From: CAYSPT01 sp964432985
GTDB lineage: Bacteria; Muiribacteriota; CAYSPT01
Direction: 5' to 3'
DNA length: 64,000 bases
Assembly (NCBI GenBank): GCA_964432985.1
Contig: CAYSPT010000015.1
Span: 1 to 64,000, forward strand
The notes beneath the pieces were generated by a model that had not been told where the DNA came from, did no database searches, and worked only from the letters and a program-made list of their open reading frames with translations. This document shows, one piece after another, positions 35,872 to 45,532 of this stretch. The translations under genes were made by a program, and so were the position numbers. The stretch's first letter is position 1. Each line of letters starts with the position of its first letter.

Positions 35872-36468
35872 TCAGCCACACACAATTCTCCATAAGGTAA
35901 GCATAATTATTTTTATATCAATCCATAAGCTTTGCTCGGCGATGTACCGTCGCGATAACTCTATTTTATGTGGCAAAATCTCAGAAATATAGCCTTGTTC
36001 AGGATTTTCATACTTACCTAATATCATCTCCTCCGAACGGTACTCCAATGCAGCGTAATCAGTAATCCCCGGTTTTACACTTAAAATATGCTTAAACTCA
36101 TTATAAAACAAGTCAACATATTTTTTAGCTTCCGGACGCGGTCCCACAAAGCTAATATCGCCTTTGAGAACATTATAAAACTGTGGAAATTCATCTATCT
36201 TGAACTTCCTCAAATACTTTCCTAATCGGGTGATGCGAAAATCTCCTCCAGCCGTGATCTGAGGGCCACTTTCCTGTGCACTGATAATCATTGTCCTGAA
36301 TTTATAAAACGTGAATGGTTTGAAATCTTTTCCGATCCGCTCCTGGGAGAAAAAGACCGGACCCTTGCTGTCAAAGCTGATCATGAGAGGTACAATCAGA
36401 AATACAGGCAAGCACAATACAAGTCCTAACAATGAAAACACGATATCAAAAGAACGCTTTAGACTCAT
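35872..36468 (-). CDS. Initiating sugar (phosphoglycosyl) transferase, PglC/WcaJ core type
   Basis: 198 residues, the compact bacterial sugar transferase domain alone. A re-entrant N-terminal membrane helix (KRSFDIVFSLLGLVLCLPVF) is followed by GPVFFSQERIG, FYKFRTM and the catalytic-site region KIDEFPQFYNVLKGD then SFVGPRPE. It moves a sugar-1-phosphate from a UDP-sugar to undecaprenyl phosphate, starting the repeat unit. The ATG overlaps the stop of the aminotransferase gene (ATGA), which suggests the amino sugar made there may be the first sugar, as with PglC and PglE. Confidence 0.95.
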   Translation of the reverse strand: MSLKRSFDIVFSLLGLVLCLPVFLIVPLMISFDSKGPVFFSQERIGKDFKPFTFYKFRTMIISAQESGPQITAGGDFRITRLGKYLRKFKIDEFPQFYNVLKGDISFVGPRPEAKKYVDLFYNEFKHILSVKPGITDYAALEYRSEEMILGKYENPEQGYISEILPHKIELSRRYIAEQSLWIDIKIIMLTLWRIVCG

Positions 36469-37616
36469 CTTCGAGATCTCTTACATAGCTCAATAACATT
36501 TTCAATAACGTAATCCACTTGAATATCGGTCATACCCGGAAATATCGGTAACGAAACGACTCGCTGATAATTCCATTCACTGTTTGGAAAACAATGACTG
36601 GTATAGTTGAAAGCCTTCCGGTAATAAGGATGACGGTGTAAAGGAATGAAATGAACACTGGTACCAATCCATTTCTCTTTAAGACTTTCAATAAAAGCCG
36701 ACCGGTCGAGTCGCAAAGTTTCAAGATTTAGCTTAATCACATATAAATGCCAGGCCGACGACCTATCGGAATTGATTACTGGTACAGTTATTTCCTTCAA
36801 ATCGCGGAAGTTCTGCGTATACCGTTCCGCAATAGAATTTCTCCTTTCGTTCATCCAATCGATCTTCTCCAACTGAGCTAATCCCAATGCGGCCTGGATA
36901 TCTGTCATATTATATTTGTACCCAGCTTCCACCACTTCGTAATACCACGAACCCGACCGGGAATATCTCTTCCATGCATCTTTGGAGATACCGTGAAGCC
37001 GCAGGATTTTCATCCTCTCCGCCCAAGCGTCGTTTTCTGTCGTAGCAGCTCCACCTTCTCCCATGGCAAGGGTCTTTGTGGCATAGAAGCTAAAGCAGGT
37101 GATATCTCCCAATGTACCAATTCTACAACCTTTGTACCAACTTGGAAGCGCATGCGCAGCATCTTCGATAACCTTCAGATTATGTTCGCGGGCGATTGAG
37201 AGAATTTCATTCATATCACACGGTTGCCCAGCGAAATGAACCGGTATGACCGCCTTTGTTTTTGCCGTTATACTGCGCTCAAAATCTTCAACATCCATAT
37301 TCTGGGTATCTCTATTGACATCTACGAGCACAGGTTTAGCATCGAGATAGGTCACTACTTCCGCTGTCGATGTAAAAGTGTTGGTAGGCACAATCACTTC
37401 ATCTCCCGGGCCTACCCCGAGAACCAACAAAGCTAGATGAAGACAGGCAGTACAGGAGTTCATTGTAATGGTTTTACCAGCTCCAATGTACTCTCCGAAT
37501 TGAGTTTCGAACTCGATCGTTTTCGGTCCCATGGTTGTCCAGCCGGATTTGAGAACCTCAATTACATTGGTGATATCTTTTTCAGTCAAATATGGTTTAT
37601 GAAAAGGCACTTGCAC
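36465..37616 (-). CDS. DegT/DnrJ/EryC1 PLP-dependent sugar aminotransferase
   Basis: 383 residues with every hallmark: TMNSCTACLHLAL near residue 55, VIEDAAHALPSWYKG near 155, and CFSFYATKTLAMGEGGAAT near 185 with the PLP lysine. It adds an amino group to a 4-keto (or 3-keto) nucleotide sugar, comparable to SpsC/PseC/LegC or PglE. Start: GTG 37616 after GAGGTG. It is coupled to the downstream sugar transferase by a 4-base overlap. It could serve the nonulosonate pathway, the initiating amino sugar, or both; it is the only such enzyme in the window. Confidence 0.95.
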   Translation of the reverse strand: MQVPFHKPYLTEKDITNVIEVLKSGWTTMGPKTIEFETQFGEYIGAGKTITMNSCTACLHLALLVLGVGPGDEVIVPTNTFTSTAEVVTYLDAKPVLVDVNRDTQNMDVEDFERSITAKTKAVIPVHFAGQPCDMNEILSIAREHNLKVIEDAAHALPSWYKGCRIGTLGDITCFSFYATKTLAMGEGGAATTENDAWAERMKILRLHGISKDAWKRYSRSGSWYYEVVEAGYKYNMTDIQAALGLAQLEKIDWMNERRNSIAERYTQNFRDLKEITVPVINSDRSSAWHLYVIKLNLETLRLDRSAFIESLKEKWIGTSVHFIPLHRHPYYRKAFNYTSHCFPNSEWNYQRVVSLPIFPGMTDIQVDYVIENVIELCKRSRR

Positions 37617-37649
37617 GCTGTCTTCACCTCATACGCCTCAATTAACTGT

Positions 37650-38348
37650 TTATTTCACGGCACAACCAAAAGCTATGTATTTGTAATCGTCGCAGAGTAT
37701 GCAGTCAAGAATTTCATCAACATAATGCAACAACGATTTTTGGAATTCATTTCTTCCCATGGCAGCCAGACACCCGTAACAGTTAAGCGATACATCATTG
37801 AATAGATAAAGTAATTCTAGCAATTGTTCTCGAGTCATATACCGCCATGTATCTCCTCTTTTGACAAAACAATCCCTCAAGTATCTGTGTATCACAGAAC
37901 CATGCAAATTCTCTGCAAAAAGAAGCTTTCCTCCCGTTTTCAATACTCTATGCATTTCATCCACAGCTTGTTTCTGGTTGTCAAAGCTGTTTCCTTTGCC
38001 AATTCCTCCTAAGACCGATTTGAAACATACAATATCAAATGAATCTTCCGGATAAGTAATATTTTTTGCGTCAATAACTTGATAGTCTATTCTATTTGTC
38101 ACACCGTATTTCTTGTGGATTTTCCTCGCTAAAACAGTTGGTCCGTTTTGATCGGAACAGATTACCTGGCATCCTTTCATCGCGAAAAAGAGGGACAAAC
38201 CACCATCCATTGCACCAATTTCCAAAACCCGTACAGTTGGCCCCAGATTCTTTATATATGGATACCAGTAGAAAAGCATCTTACGCCAATTGTTGATATC
38301 CCAGCGGACGATATCCTTAACAAGTTCTTTTCGGTATTTTGATTCCAC
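37650..38348 (-). CDS. SAM-dependent methyltransferase
   Basis: 232 residues of the class I Rossmann type. Motif I is VLEIGAMDGGLSLFFAMKG near residue 38, with an acidic residue ending strand 2 (VICSDQNG), and FDIVCFKSVLGGIGKG near 105 followed by LKTGGKLLFAENL near 138. It probably methylates a sugar of the glycan. The C-terminal part after residue 190 is Cys-rich for this family. Neighbours are the GT2 gene upstream and the aminotransferase downstream on the same strand. Confidence 0.88.
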   Translation of the reverse strand: MESKYRKELVKDIVRWDINNWRKMLFYWYPYIKNLGPTVRVLEIGAMDGGLSLFFAMKGCQVICSDQNGPTVLARKIHKKYGVTNRIDYQVIDAKNITYPEDSFDIVCFKSVLGGIGKGNSFDNQKQAVDEMHRVLKTGGKLLFAENLHGSVIHRYLRDCFVKRGDTWRYMTREQLLELLYLFNDVSLNCYGCLAAMGRNEFQKSLLHYVDEILDCILCDDYKYIAFGCAVK

Positions 38349-38414
38349 GTATCCTCGTCTCTCGAATTCTTTTTTAAATACCCTATTTCTGCAGCTTCAT
38401 ATAAGCTTTTTACT

Positions 38415-39455
38415 TCAACGAGAAAGACTGATATCACTATCTTCCATGACAAGTTGATGATCTTTCAAGCAAAAATCTAGTATTCCCTTGAGATACCCGA
38501 TGCCATAGCTAAAATGCAGCACTGCAAACGAGCAGAATAACAGTGTGGCGTAAAATGCGTTTCTTTTACGGCCAACCATGTATGAGAAATACGCAGTAGT
38601 GCATAAATACAAGGCGATCAGCAGGTAAAGGAAACGCCTGCCCGTTCTACTCATGATCGATATAAGGGCAGTGCCTAACAACGCTCCTACGAACAGAGCG
38701 GGAACAAGTTGGCGCCAGGTAATTACCCTACCGATCTTAAGGGCGACAAGCGGTTTGAAATACCCATACTGAAAATACATTTTCCAGAGATTACGCAAGG
38801 AGTCACGAGCAAAATACCTGGATTTAATAAGCGGGTCGAGCACTATCCGACCACCATTTCTGAGGAGACGAAAGTTAAATTCATCATCCTGGTTTCTAAT
38901 TAAATTTTCATCAAAGAAACCGATCGACTCGAAAACCTCCCGTTTGTAACACCCAAAGGGAACGGTGTCGACCTCCCTAATGCTGGTGGATCCAATACGG
39001 AAATGTGCATTGCCCACGCCGTACGGATGGGAAAGAGCCGCAGCGATAGCGTGCGCCAAGGGACGGTCAATGGAGGCAACAGTTTCTAATATCCCACCGA
39101 CACAATCAGCACCTGATGTTTCCAGGCTCCGAACATTGTTTTCAATAAAATCCGGTTCAACCACTGAATGGCTGCTTAAAATGATTACATAATCACCGTT
39201 TGAAATTGCGATTCCCTTGTTCAAGCCAAGAGGAGTTACCCGACGCGGATTATCAATACATCTAATAAAAGGATACTGTTCGATAACCTGGGCTATTCTC
39301 AGTCGGGTGTTGTCGGAACTCATCCCATCGACAACGATTACTTCAAGCTTGTTTAAAGGGTAAGTCTGGTTGGACAATGCCTGTAAACACGCTTTGATAA
39401 AGTCTTCCTCGTTACGACAAGGGATTACAACGGAAACTCTTTTCTTTTCACTCAT
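38415..39455 (-). CDS. Membrane-associated GT2 glycosyltransferase (ExoA-like)
   Basis: 346 residues. The GT-A fold starts at once (RVSVVIPCRNEEDFIKACLQ), with VIVVDGMSSDNT near 40, and the metal-binding acidic pair replaced by SSHSV, as in ExoA-like enzymes. DENLIRNQDDEFNFRLLRNG near residue 190 carries the catalytic ED-type motif. Three or four membrane helices fill residues 245-330. Start: ATG 39455, which overlaps the upstream radical SAM stop as ATGA; an upstream Met at 39467 is less likely. It transfers a sugar onto the lipid-linked repeat unit. Confidence 0.88.
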   Translation of the reverse strand: MSEKKRVSVVIPCRNEEDFIKACLQALSNQTYPLNKLEVIVVDGMSSDNTRLRIAQVIEQYPFIRCIDNPRRVTPLGLNKGIAISNGDYVIILSSHSVVEPDFIENNVRSLETSGADCVGGILETVASIDRPLAHAIAAALSHPYGVGNAHFRIGSTSIREVDTVPFGCYKREVFESIGFFDENLIRNQDDEFNFRLLRNGGRIVLDPLIKSRYFARDSLRNLWKMYFQYGYFKPLVALKIGRVITWRQLVPALFVGALLGTALISIMSRTGRRFLYLLIALYLCTTAYFSYMVGRKRNAFYATLLFCSFAVLHFSYGIGYLKGILDFCLKDHQLVMEDSDISLSR

Positions 39456-40849
39456 TGCCGCATCCATTTTCGAGCCTTTTTATATTTGGAATAAAGAAAT
39501 ACCAGTATTCTGCGCAATTTGTAATAGTATTTTGTCTTAACGTAGACATATCTTATTAATCGCCCGATGTACCGTCCCCCGAACTTAATGCCCATGATAT
39601 CCGCCGCTGCCTCTTTAAGATATCCATAGTCCTTGCCCTTAATTTTCGGGATCCCTGGGCTGAACTCCACCCACATCTCCGGATCATCACTGATAATAAG
39701 ATCATTGTCTTTGCAATACGAATAAAGATCATTGCCGGGAATAGGAGTAAAAAAGGCTACCGACGTAAAATCCGGTTGCATCTCTCTCGCCAGACTTACC
39801 GTCGCCTTGACATCATCATCCTCTTCCTCCGGGACACCAAGCATGAACGAGGCTGATAACAAGACATTGCTGTTCTTGACAATCCTAGCCGCCTGCAAAT
39901 TAATCTCCCGGGTGGTTCCTTTTCTCAGGAATTTCAACACCTTGTCAGATCCTGATTCAAATCCGATGCCAATCATGGTTAGTCCCACTTCTGCCAGCGA
40001 TCTAATCAGTTCTTTTCCTTTGACAACCAGATCAGCCCGTGACTGTATCCAGAAAGGTTTACTGAACTTTCTATATTTTTCAACAAACTCCCGCACCCAT
40101 TCTGGATTCTGGGTGAAGGTATAATCATAGAACTTGACACATTTAAAGTGATAATTATCGTAGAGATATTCCAATTCACGTATAACATTATCAACTGCCC
40201 GGAACCTGAGTCCCTGTCCAAAATGAGTACGGGCATGGGGAGCACAAAAGGAGCAATTATACCGGCAACCACGAGAACATAGCATAGTTACCATGGGAGA
40301 TTTGAAGATTCCTTCGTAGTTGGGAAGATCAACCACGGTCCGGTACGGGTATAATTCACGATCGATGAAAGGCAGTTCATCGAGATCAGGGCGTTCTCCC
40401 CACGAAAACCGGGGGAACTCCTTTTTTGCCTGCAGAGCTTTCAAAAGCTCCACAAACGTTATCTCACCTTCTCCAGCAATAACATAATCATAGTCATGGT
40501 TTTTCTGAACCCATTGGGGATCGATAGAAACGTGTACTCCGCCCACAACGATTCTGGTAGATGACTTTATCAGTTTTATTCTTCTTGCGATTTCTGCATT
40601 CATTTTCAGATCGCAAGATCGCATGGTCAAGCCGACGATATCCGGAGCAATACGTGAAAACTGTGCCTCAAAATCATTCCAATCGTTTAACAATCTGATA
40701 TCCAGTAGATGTACATCTTCAAATCCCGATTGCTTACAGCATGCAGATAAGCCGCACAGTCCGGCTTGAATAATACTTGTCCAATGGGATTGGCCAAATG
40801 TTCCCCAGCTTCTTTTTCCGAATCCCGGATCTACAAAACAGATACGCAT
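39452..40849 (-). CDS. B12-binding radical SAM protein
   Basis: 465 residues. The N-terminal B12-binding Rossmann domain (residues 1-150: PDIVGLTMRSCD, VVGGVHVSIDP) is followed by a radical SAM barrel with CSRGCRYNCSFC near residue 198, the three Cys being CX3CX2C for the 4Fe-4S cluster. GIGFESGSDKVLKFLRKGTT near 295 is the conserved SAM-contact region. A basic C-terminal tail ends the protein. The family includes cobalamin-dependent C- or P-methylases and other radical enzymes. In this operon a sugar or lipid carrier is the likely substrate. It is coupled to the GT2 gene. Confidence 0.92.
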   Translation of the reverse strand: MRICFVDPGFGKRSWGTFGQSHWTSIIQAGLCGLSACCKQSGFEDVHLLDIRLLNDWNDFEAQFSRIAPDIVGLTMRSCDLKMNAEIARRIKLIKSSTRIVVGGVHVSIDPQWVQKNHDYDYVIAGEGEITFVELLKALQAKKEFPRFSWGERPDLDELPFIDRELYPYRTVVDLPNYEGIFKSPMVTMLCSRGCRYNCSFCAPHARTHFGQGLRFRAVDNVIRELEYLYDNYHFKCVKFYDYTFTQNPEWVREFVEKYRKFSKPFWIQSRADLVVKGKELIRSLAEVGLTMIGIGFESGSDKVLKFLRKGTTREINLQAARIVKNSNVLLSASFMLGVPEEEDDDVKATVSLAREMQPDFTSVAFFTPIPGNDLYSYCKDNDLIISDDPEMWVEFSPGIPKIKGKDYGYLKEAAADIMGIKFGGRYIGRLIRYVYVKTKYYYKLRRILVFLYSKYKKARKWMRQ

Positions 40850-40904
40850 AAAAAATCCTCATACAGTATTGTTCTACACACAGTGATTATTAAACAAGCT
40901 ATTT

Positions 40905-42032
40905 TCATTGGTGTGTTGAGAGAATATCACTCCAGGTTATACCACATTGAGGTTCTATAGTTTTTGTAGCGCATGCCTTATTTTCTAACAGGATTGAGTA
41001 GTATCGAGGGTGCAACCCAGGATCCAATTCACCAGAACGTAACACCGCTATGTTGTCGCGAGTCAACGGCTCTCCTTTTCGAATCCTTTGTGTAGAGAAA
41101 ATAGATCGATAGGCAAATGCACGTAATTCCATTTCAACATCGGTAGTTATTCTTTCCCCGATTCCCATGACGAGGTCGTCCCCTGGGATAGATTCATTAT
41201 TCGCAAGTTTTTCCTCGATTGATCGGATAGCAGTGACCATCGCCCGCAATCCTTCTTCATCAAGAGCAAAACAATGATCAGGGCCTTTCATGCTTCTATC
41301 AAGTGTGATGTGTTTTTCTACAATCCTCGCACCAGAAACCACAGCCTGGACAGGCGCTCTGATCGGATCAGCAGTATGATCGGAATATCCAACAACGACA
41401 CGTGGGAACGCATTGATGAATGTTTTTACTGTGTTAACATTAGCCTTTTCTAAAGGAGCCGGATACTTGGCTACGCATTGCAGAACGGCTACTGGTGGAT
41501 TCCCATACCGCTGAAGAGCATAAATGGCTTCTTCGACTTCAGATATTTTAGAACAACCGGTCGAGAATATTACCGGTAAATCGTATCGACTGAGCTCTTC
41601 CAGCAAGGGGATGTGAGATATCTCATAAGAAGCGACCTTGAAAGCATCGGGCCCATATGGTGCCAATTTCCAAACATCGGTAGGATCACAAACGGTACAT
41701 ATAAATGCTATTCCCAGGCTGTTAGAATACCGTATTATATCATCTAACCATTCCTCGGGGAGTTCCAGTTTCTGCATACATTCGTAGATTTCAATCACCT
41801 CTCCCGAGGCTGTTTTTAGCTTTCCAGCGCTCGACGGGTACATTGCCTGGGCGGAGAACAGTTGAAACTTCACTGCGTCGACGCCGCTTCTGGCGGCCAT
41901 GGCGATTAAATCCATAGCCAGCTTCTTGCACCCATTGTGATTGATTCCTACCTCAGCCACAATATATACCGGCAGGTGAGCTCCAATCGATCGTCCTTTT
42001 ATTTTTATGGATGATGAATCATTCAGAGCCAT
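40905..42032 (-). CDS. NeuB/SpsE-family nonulosonic acid synthase
   Basis: 375 residues. The TIM-barrel NeuB domain shows YIVAEVGINHNGCKKLAMDL near 22, AVKFQLF near 53, FSTGCSKISEVEEAI near 155 and VGYSDHTADP near 215. The C-terminal SAF (antifreeze-like) domain spans about 300-360 (RSIFSTQRIRKGEPLT). It condenses PEP with a 6-carbon amino sugar to give a nine-carbon acid (Neu5Ac, legionaminic or pseudaminic type). The start overlaps the GNAT gene by 10 bases. Together with SpsC-, SpsD-, SpsF- and SpsG-like neighbours it defines a nonulosonate pathway. Confidence 0.95.
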   Translation of the reverse strand: MALNDSSSIKIKGRSIGAHLPVYIVAEVGINHNGCKKLAMDLIAMAARSGVDAVKFQLFSAQAMYPSSAGKLKTASGEVIEIYECMQKLELPEEWLDDIIRYSNSLGIAFICTVCDPTDVWKLAPYGPDAFKVASYEISHIPLLEELSRYDLPVIFSTGCSKISEVEEAIYALQRYGNPPVAVLQCVAKYPAPLEKANVNTVKTFINAFPRVVVGYSDHTADPIRAPVQAVVSGARIVEKHITLDRSMKGPDHCFALDEEGLRAMVTAIRSIEEKLANNESIPGDDLVMGIGERITTDVEMELRAFAYRSIFSTQRIRKGEPLTRDNIAVLRSGELDPGLHPRYYSILLENKACATKTIEPQCGITWSDILSTHQ

Positions 42033-42967
42033 TTATGCATTCCTATCTTGCTTGAGCAAATTCTGAAACCAACTTTCAAATACATTCGCAAAGCAGCAAA
42101 ATTATCACATCTCGTTCCCACTGTATAAATATCGCAATTCTTTGCAAACCAGTCCTGGGCACACGAAACGAGTTTCAACCCCCATTGTTTCCCTCGAAAT
42201 TCACTCGATACAGCTATCAGATCAATGAAACCTACCGAACTTCCTGTGGATTCCTTGATCTTTTGATTTACACCGCAGGCAATAAAACCAGATATCTGTT
42301 TACTATCCTCGGATACAAAAACTTTCTCTACACGAATGCAAAGACAGCATTGCCGGACCCAGGCCTCATACATAGCGATGATGTCCTTGCCATCCAATTG
42401 CCGATCTGCAGCAAAACGGCTATGCGTAAACGCCGATCGACCGAGAGATAACAGGCTCTCCATATCATCCTCAGTGTACTCTCGTATACCTCTATATGGA
42501 AAAACGGCTCCACCCTGACAAACTGAAGTTTGCAGTGTATCTACGATAAAAAATCCGTTGCGTTCAAGTACATGGATAACTTCAATTTCGGCCATGTCCA
42601 TCCGGATAGACACATGCTCGAGGCCCTGCTCGCGAGCCTTTTCAAAAAATGCATTTAGTAATTGTTCGCCGCTTGCCGCAGATGCTCGGTGAAAACTGAA
42701 TAGGTCTATCCTGGACATTTCATGATGGAAGAACCGGCTGTCCCACTCTATCCGCGAAAAAATAAGCAAACCAGTAATCTGGTTATTACAGCAAGCAAGC
42801 AACACCTGATCGTCACTATGTTCTCGAATAAAATATCCGATCAAATGTTGATCTAAAGGGATCCCGAATTCCCTATACGGGACCGCCTTGCAGTCCCGCA
42901 GAAAAAGTGTTATCTCTTCGGGAAAATCACTGACTTTTCCATACTTTATCATTGAATATTGCAACAA
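42023..42967 (-). CDS. GNAT-family acetyltransferase (SpsD-like)
   Basis: 314 residues, with a GNAT domain in the C-terminal half: FIDLIAVSSEFRGKQWGLKL near 245 holds the R-G-K-x-W-G acetyl-CoA loop, followed by DIYTVGTRCDNFAALRMYLK near 285. The N-terminal half looks like a degenerate second GNAT unit (HVLERNGFFIVDTLQTSV). It probably N-acetylates the 4-amino group of the nonulosonate precursor, the step of SpsD/PseH/LegH. It overlaps the NeuB-type gene. Confidence 0.85.
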   Translation of the reverse strand: MLQYSMIKYGKVSDFPEEITLFLRDCKAVPYREFGIPLDQHLIGYFIREHSDDQVLLACCNNQITGLLIFSRIEWDSRFFHHEMSRIDLFSFHRASAASGEQLLNAFFEKAREQGLEHVSIRMDMAEIEVIHVLERNGFFIVDTLQTSVCQGGAVFPYRGIREYTEDDMESLLSLGRSAFTHSRFAADRQLDGKDIIAMYEAWVRQCCLCIRVEKVFVSEDSKQISGFIACGVNQKIKESTGSSVGFIDLIAVSSEFRGKQWGLKLVSCAQDWFAKNCDIYTVGTRCDNFAALRMYLKVGFRICSSKIGMHKWL

Positions 42968-43042
42968 TTTCTTCTCTCATTATGTTAGTTTGTTCAAACT
43001 GCACCCAGAGAAGACCATTGCTATATGCTCCCTTGCATAATG

Positions 43043-44053
43043 TCAATTTGATGAGAAGTTATTGTACCACTTATCAAGCAGTTTCTTAATCCCACGGTTT
43101 GCCGGCGGCATGATTTCTTTTGCCCTGGCGGAATAATTAAACCGGACATCATATTGCTTCATCGACAATAGAGCTTCTTGCATTTTCTCCGATTTGGCAG
43201 CACAAAGCAAACCACGCTCGGCTAATCTTCGTATGGTTATCATCTGATGCTCATTCTGAGGCAGGGCTACCAGAGGAACACCAACAGTCAACGCTTCAAA
43301 ACAGCTCAACCCTCCAGAAACGATAGATAAATCTGCCTTATGATACAGTGATGCCATATCGACACGCGGTTCAATTATTTCGATATTTTTTCCACCCGGC
43401 AATCGTGAGATTTGATCGTCTGTAAATCCTGGGCCGGCTTTTACAATGATGCTGGCTTTCCTGAATACCTTTTTGGCTGCCGTTAATGCAATGAGCGAGA
43501 GCTCTTTCGGATCGGTTCCACCACAGAAAATTAAGATTTTCTCTACCGTGGAGCAGATATGGTATTCAATGGACTGAAATTCTGCAAAGGTGGGTGCGTA
43601 AAGCATATATTCCATGCCTAGATAATAGCGAACTCCCGCCTTATCTACTATTCTAGACTCGAGACCCTCTACAATGGCAGTAACAACTATATCAACCGGC
43701 AATAGGTCTGTTATTCTACCTTCAAACACCACCAGTTTGGCGCCGGCCAGCCGGAAAGAACACAGTTCCCCATGGCTGATATCCAATACATCGACGATCA
43801 CGATATCCGGCGTAACAGCAGCAATACGTTCAGAATCTATTGCCGGACCGTCATCAAGTAACTTATATGAATAACCTTCTTCCTCAATCCACCGAAGAGC
43901 GGGGGGGAAATTGTTTACAAAAAAGGTGACCCGACCGCCCATATTTTGCCAAAAACTTGCCAGCACAAGCATTCGTGCGACATGCCCCAGTCCTTCGTTA
44001 TAACCGGCTCTGACCACAATGACCAGGTTGTTGCTCATAGTCCGTTTCCGCAT
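43043..44053 (-). CDS. PseG/SpsG-like nucleotide-sugar hydrolase
   Basis: 336 residues of GT-B fold. The N-terminal VVRAGYNEGLGHVARMLVLA loop with its catalytic-type His is the PseG/SpsG signature. GGTDPKELSLIALTAAKK near residue 185 and IVSGGLSCFEALTVGVPLVA near 255 form the UDP-binding half. PseG removes UDP from the 2,4-diacetamido-trideoxy sugar before the NeuB-type condensation. Start ATG 44053; an in-frame ATG at 44038 is also possible. A PseG-type rather than NeuC-type enzyme points towards a pseudaminic-like stereochemistry, in tension with the LegB-like dehydratase. Confidence 0.88.
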   Translation of the reverse strand: MRKRTMSNNLVIVVRAGYNEGLGHVARMLVLASFWQNMGGRVTFFVNNFPPALRWIEEEGYSYKLLDDGPAIDSERIAAVTPDIVIVDVLDISHGELCSFRLAGAKLVVFEGRITDLLPVDIVVTAIVEGLESRIVDKAGVRYYLGMEYMLYAPTFAEFQSIEYHICSTVEKILIFCGGTDPKELSLIALTAAKKVFRKASIIVKAGPGFTDDQISRLPGGKNIEIIEPRVDMASLYHKADLSIVSGGLSCFEALTVGVPLVALPQNEHQMITIRRLAERGLLCAAKSEKMQEALLSMKQYDVRFNYSARAKEIMPPANRGIKKLLDKWYNNFSSN

Positions 44054-44070
44054 TTATTCTTTCATTACTG

Positions 44071-45519
44071 TTACTCTACCCGACCGAACAAGCGGCTGAT
44101 ACGATTCCACCCATAAGCCATCACTAGACAGGAGGAAGTAAAAGCAATCCCAACGGACGCACCGATATGCTTCCAATCAAGTTGTCTACCATCCCATTCT
44201 GTAACAAGATAGTGGTTGGCTAAATAAGCAAGTATCACCAGAGAGATTTGAATCCCAAAACTGAATAGAAGTTTTTTCTTCATTGCTCCAGTCCAGGCAA
44301 AACATCGAGCCGCGATAATGTGCAGACCGAATAGGTATGCCGCATACGATGCGATCTGCCCAAATGGGACGATGTGGATATCTCTATAAACCGCGATAAT
44401 TATATACAAAACTGAAACATGTACCAGCAGCACACCGAGCTGCAATGACAGGAGTTTAACATGCTGCTTGTTGGCGATAAGTTTGTTCACCAGTGGAAGT
44501 GTTAAGGCCATTAAGCCGCCGGCTATGCTCACTTTTTTTATGATATCTACGAAGGGAAGATATTTTGGAACAAAACAGTATACCAAGCCGTAAGCAAAAC
44601 ACAGCAGCCAAATCAAGTAAACACAAATGAATGCCAAAATGGATATTTGGATTCTAAAGAGATCCCGATTCATCGTCTCTATTCTTGATGAAACCCTGCC
44701 TTGAGCGAAATGAGACATGAGCATTACACCGAGTGTGCTGGGGAGCCACAGTATTATGCTGACAGAAACGGTCCCAATGCCATAACATCCCAGGGCTTTT
44801 GCTCCCATGAAGAAACCGATGAGAATCCTGTCCAGATGGTTCAGAGAAAGACCGAATAAACCTATAAAAAACAATAGAATTCCCAGTCGAATAAGATATT
44901 TTAATACGTTGCGATCAAATCCAATCAAACGCAAGGTACGACATTGAATCGCAACATACCCAACTGCGATTGAATTCCCTGTCAACAAGGCTAGTATGCA
45001 TTTCATTATATTCAGGTTTTTGCTTTGTGCCAAAACCAGTCCCAAAGAAAATAAACCCAAGCATAGTTGCATGACAGCGATTTTATCGAACCTTTGCTGT
45101 CCTCTTAAGATATTGGAATAGTAGATAAACAGCACCTGAAAAAACAACATGGCAACCAGTGCTGCGTGAACCCCTGTCCAGTTTCCTTCTTTCAAAACCA
45201 GGAAAACGGACACCCCCAGCAAAAACACAACTCCTAATACGAGGGACGAAGCAAATCCGGTAGTCGAGAGTCGGTTCATCCTGTCACGATCATCCAGAAC
45301 ATAGGCTTCTGCATATTCATTGGACATCGTCGGCAATATTCCAAAATTGGTATTTACCAGGAAAAGCAAGAGAATCTGTACTACATTCCAGTATCCAAAT
45401 TCTTCAAAGGAGAGTTTTTTGGCAATCCATAGATTCCGGAGAATGGAACACGTCCCTAAACCCAGACCGCCCACCATCGCATAGATAATCTTATGCTCTA
45501 ATTTCTTTACCTGGGCCAT
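44071..45519 (-). CDS. Wzx-like oligosaccharide flippase
   Basis: 482 residues, almost wholly hydrophobic with about 12-14 membrane helices, in the MATE-like polysaccharide-transporter superfamily. The N-terminus (GGLGLGTCSILRNLWIAKKL, SFEEFGYWNVVQ) matches the usual flippase opening. It turns the undecaprenyl-linked repeat unit to the periplasmic face. It is spaced 13 bases from the preceding gene and 17 bases from the next, in the same operon. Confidence 0.9.
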   Translation of the reverse strand: MAQVKKLEHKIIYAMVGGLGLGTCSILRNLWIAKKLSFEEFGYWNVVQILLLFLVNTNFGILPTMSNEYAEAYVLDDRDRMNRLSTTGFASSLVLGVVFLLGVSVFLVLKEGNWTGVHAALVAMLFFQVLFIYYSNILRGQQRFDKIAVMQLCLGLFSLGLVLAQSKNLNIMKCILALLTGNSIAVGYVAIQCRTLRLIGFDRNVLKYLIRLGILLFFIGLFGLSLNHLDRILIGFFMGAKALGCYGIGTVSVSIILWLPSTLGVMLMSHFAQGRVSSRIETMNRDLFRIQISILAFICVYLIWLLCFAYGLVYCFVPKYLPFVDIIKKVSIAGGLMALTLPLVNKLIANKQHVKLLSLQLGVLLVHVSVLYIIIAVYRDIHIVPFGQIASYAAYLFGLHIIAARCFAWTGAMKKKLLFSFGIQISLVILAYLANHYLVTEWDGRQLDWKHIGASVGIAFTSSCLVMAYGWNRISRLFGRVE

Positions 45520-45532
45520 TTCTGTTTGGCTA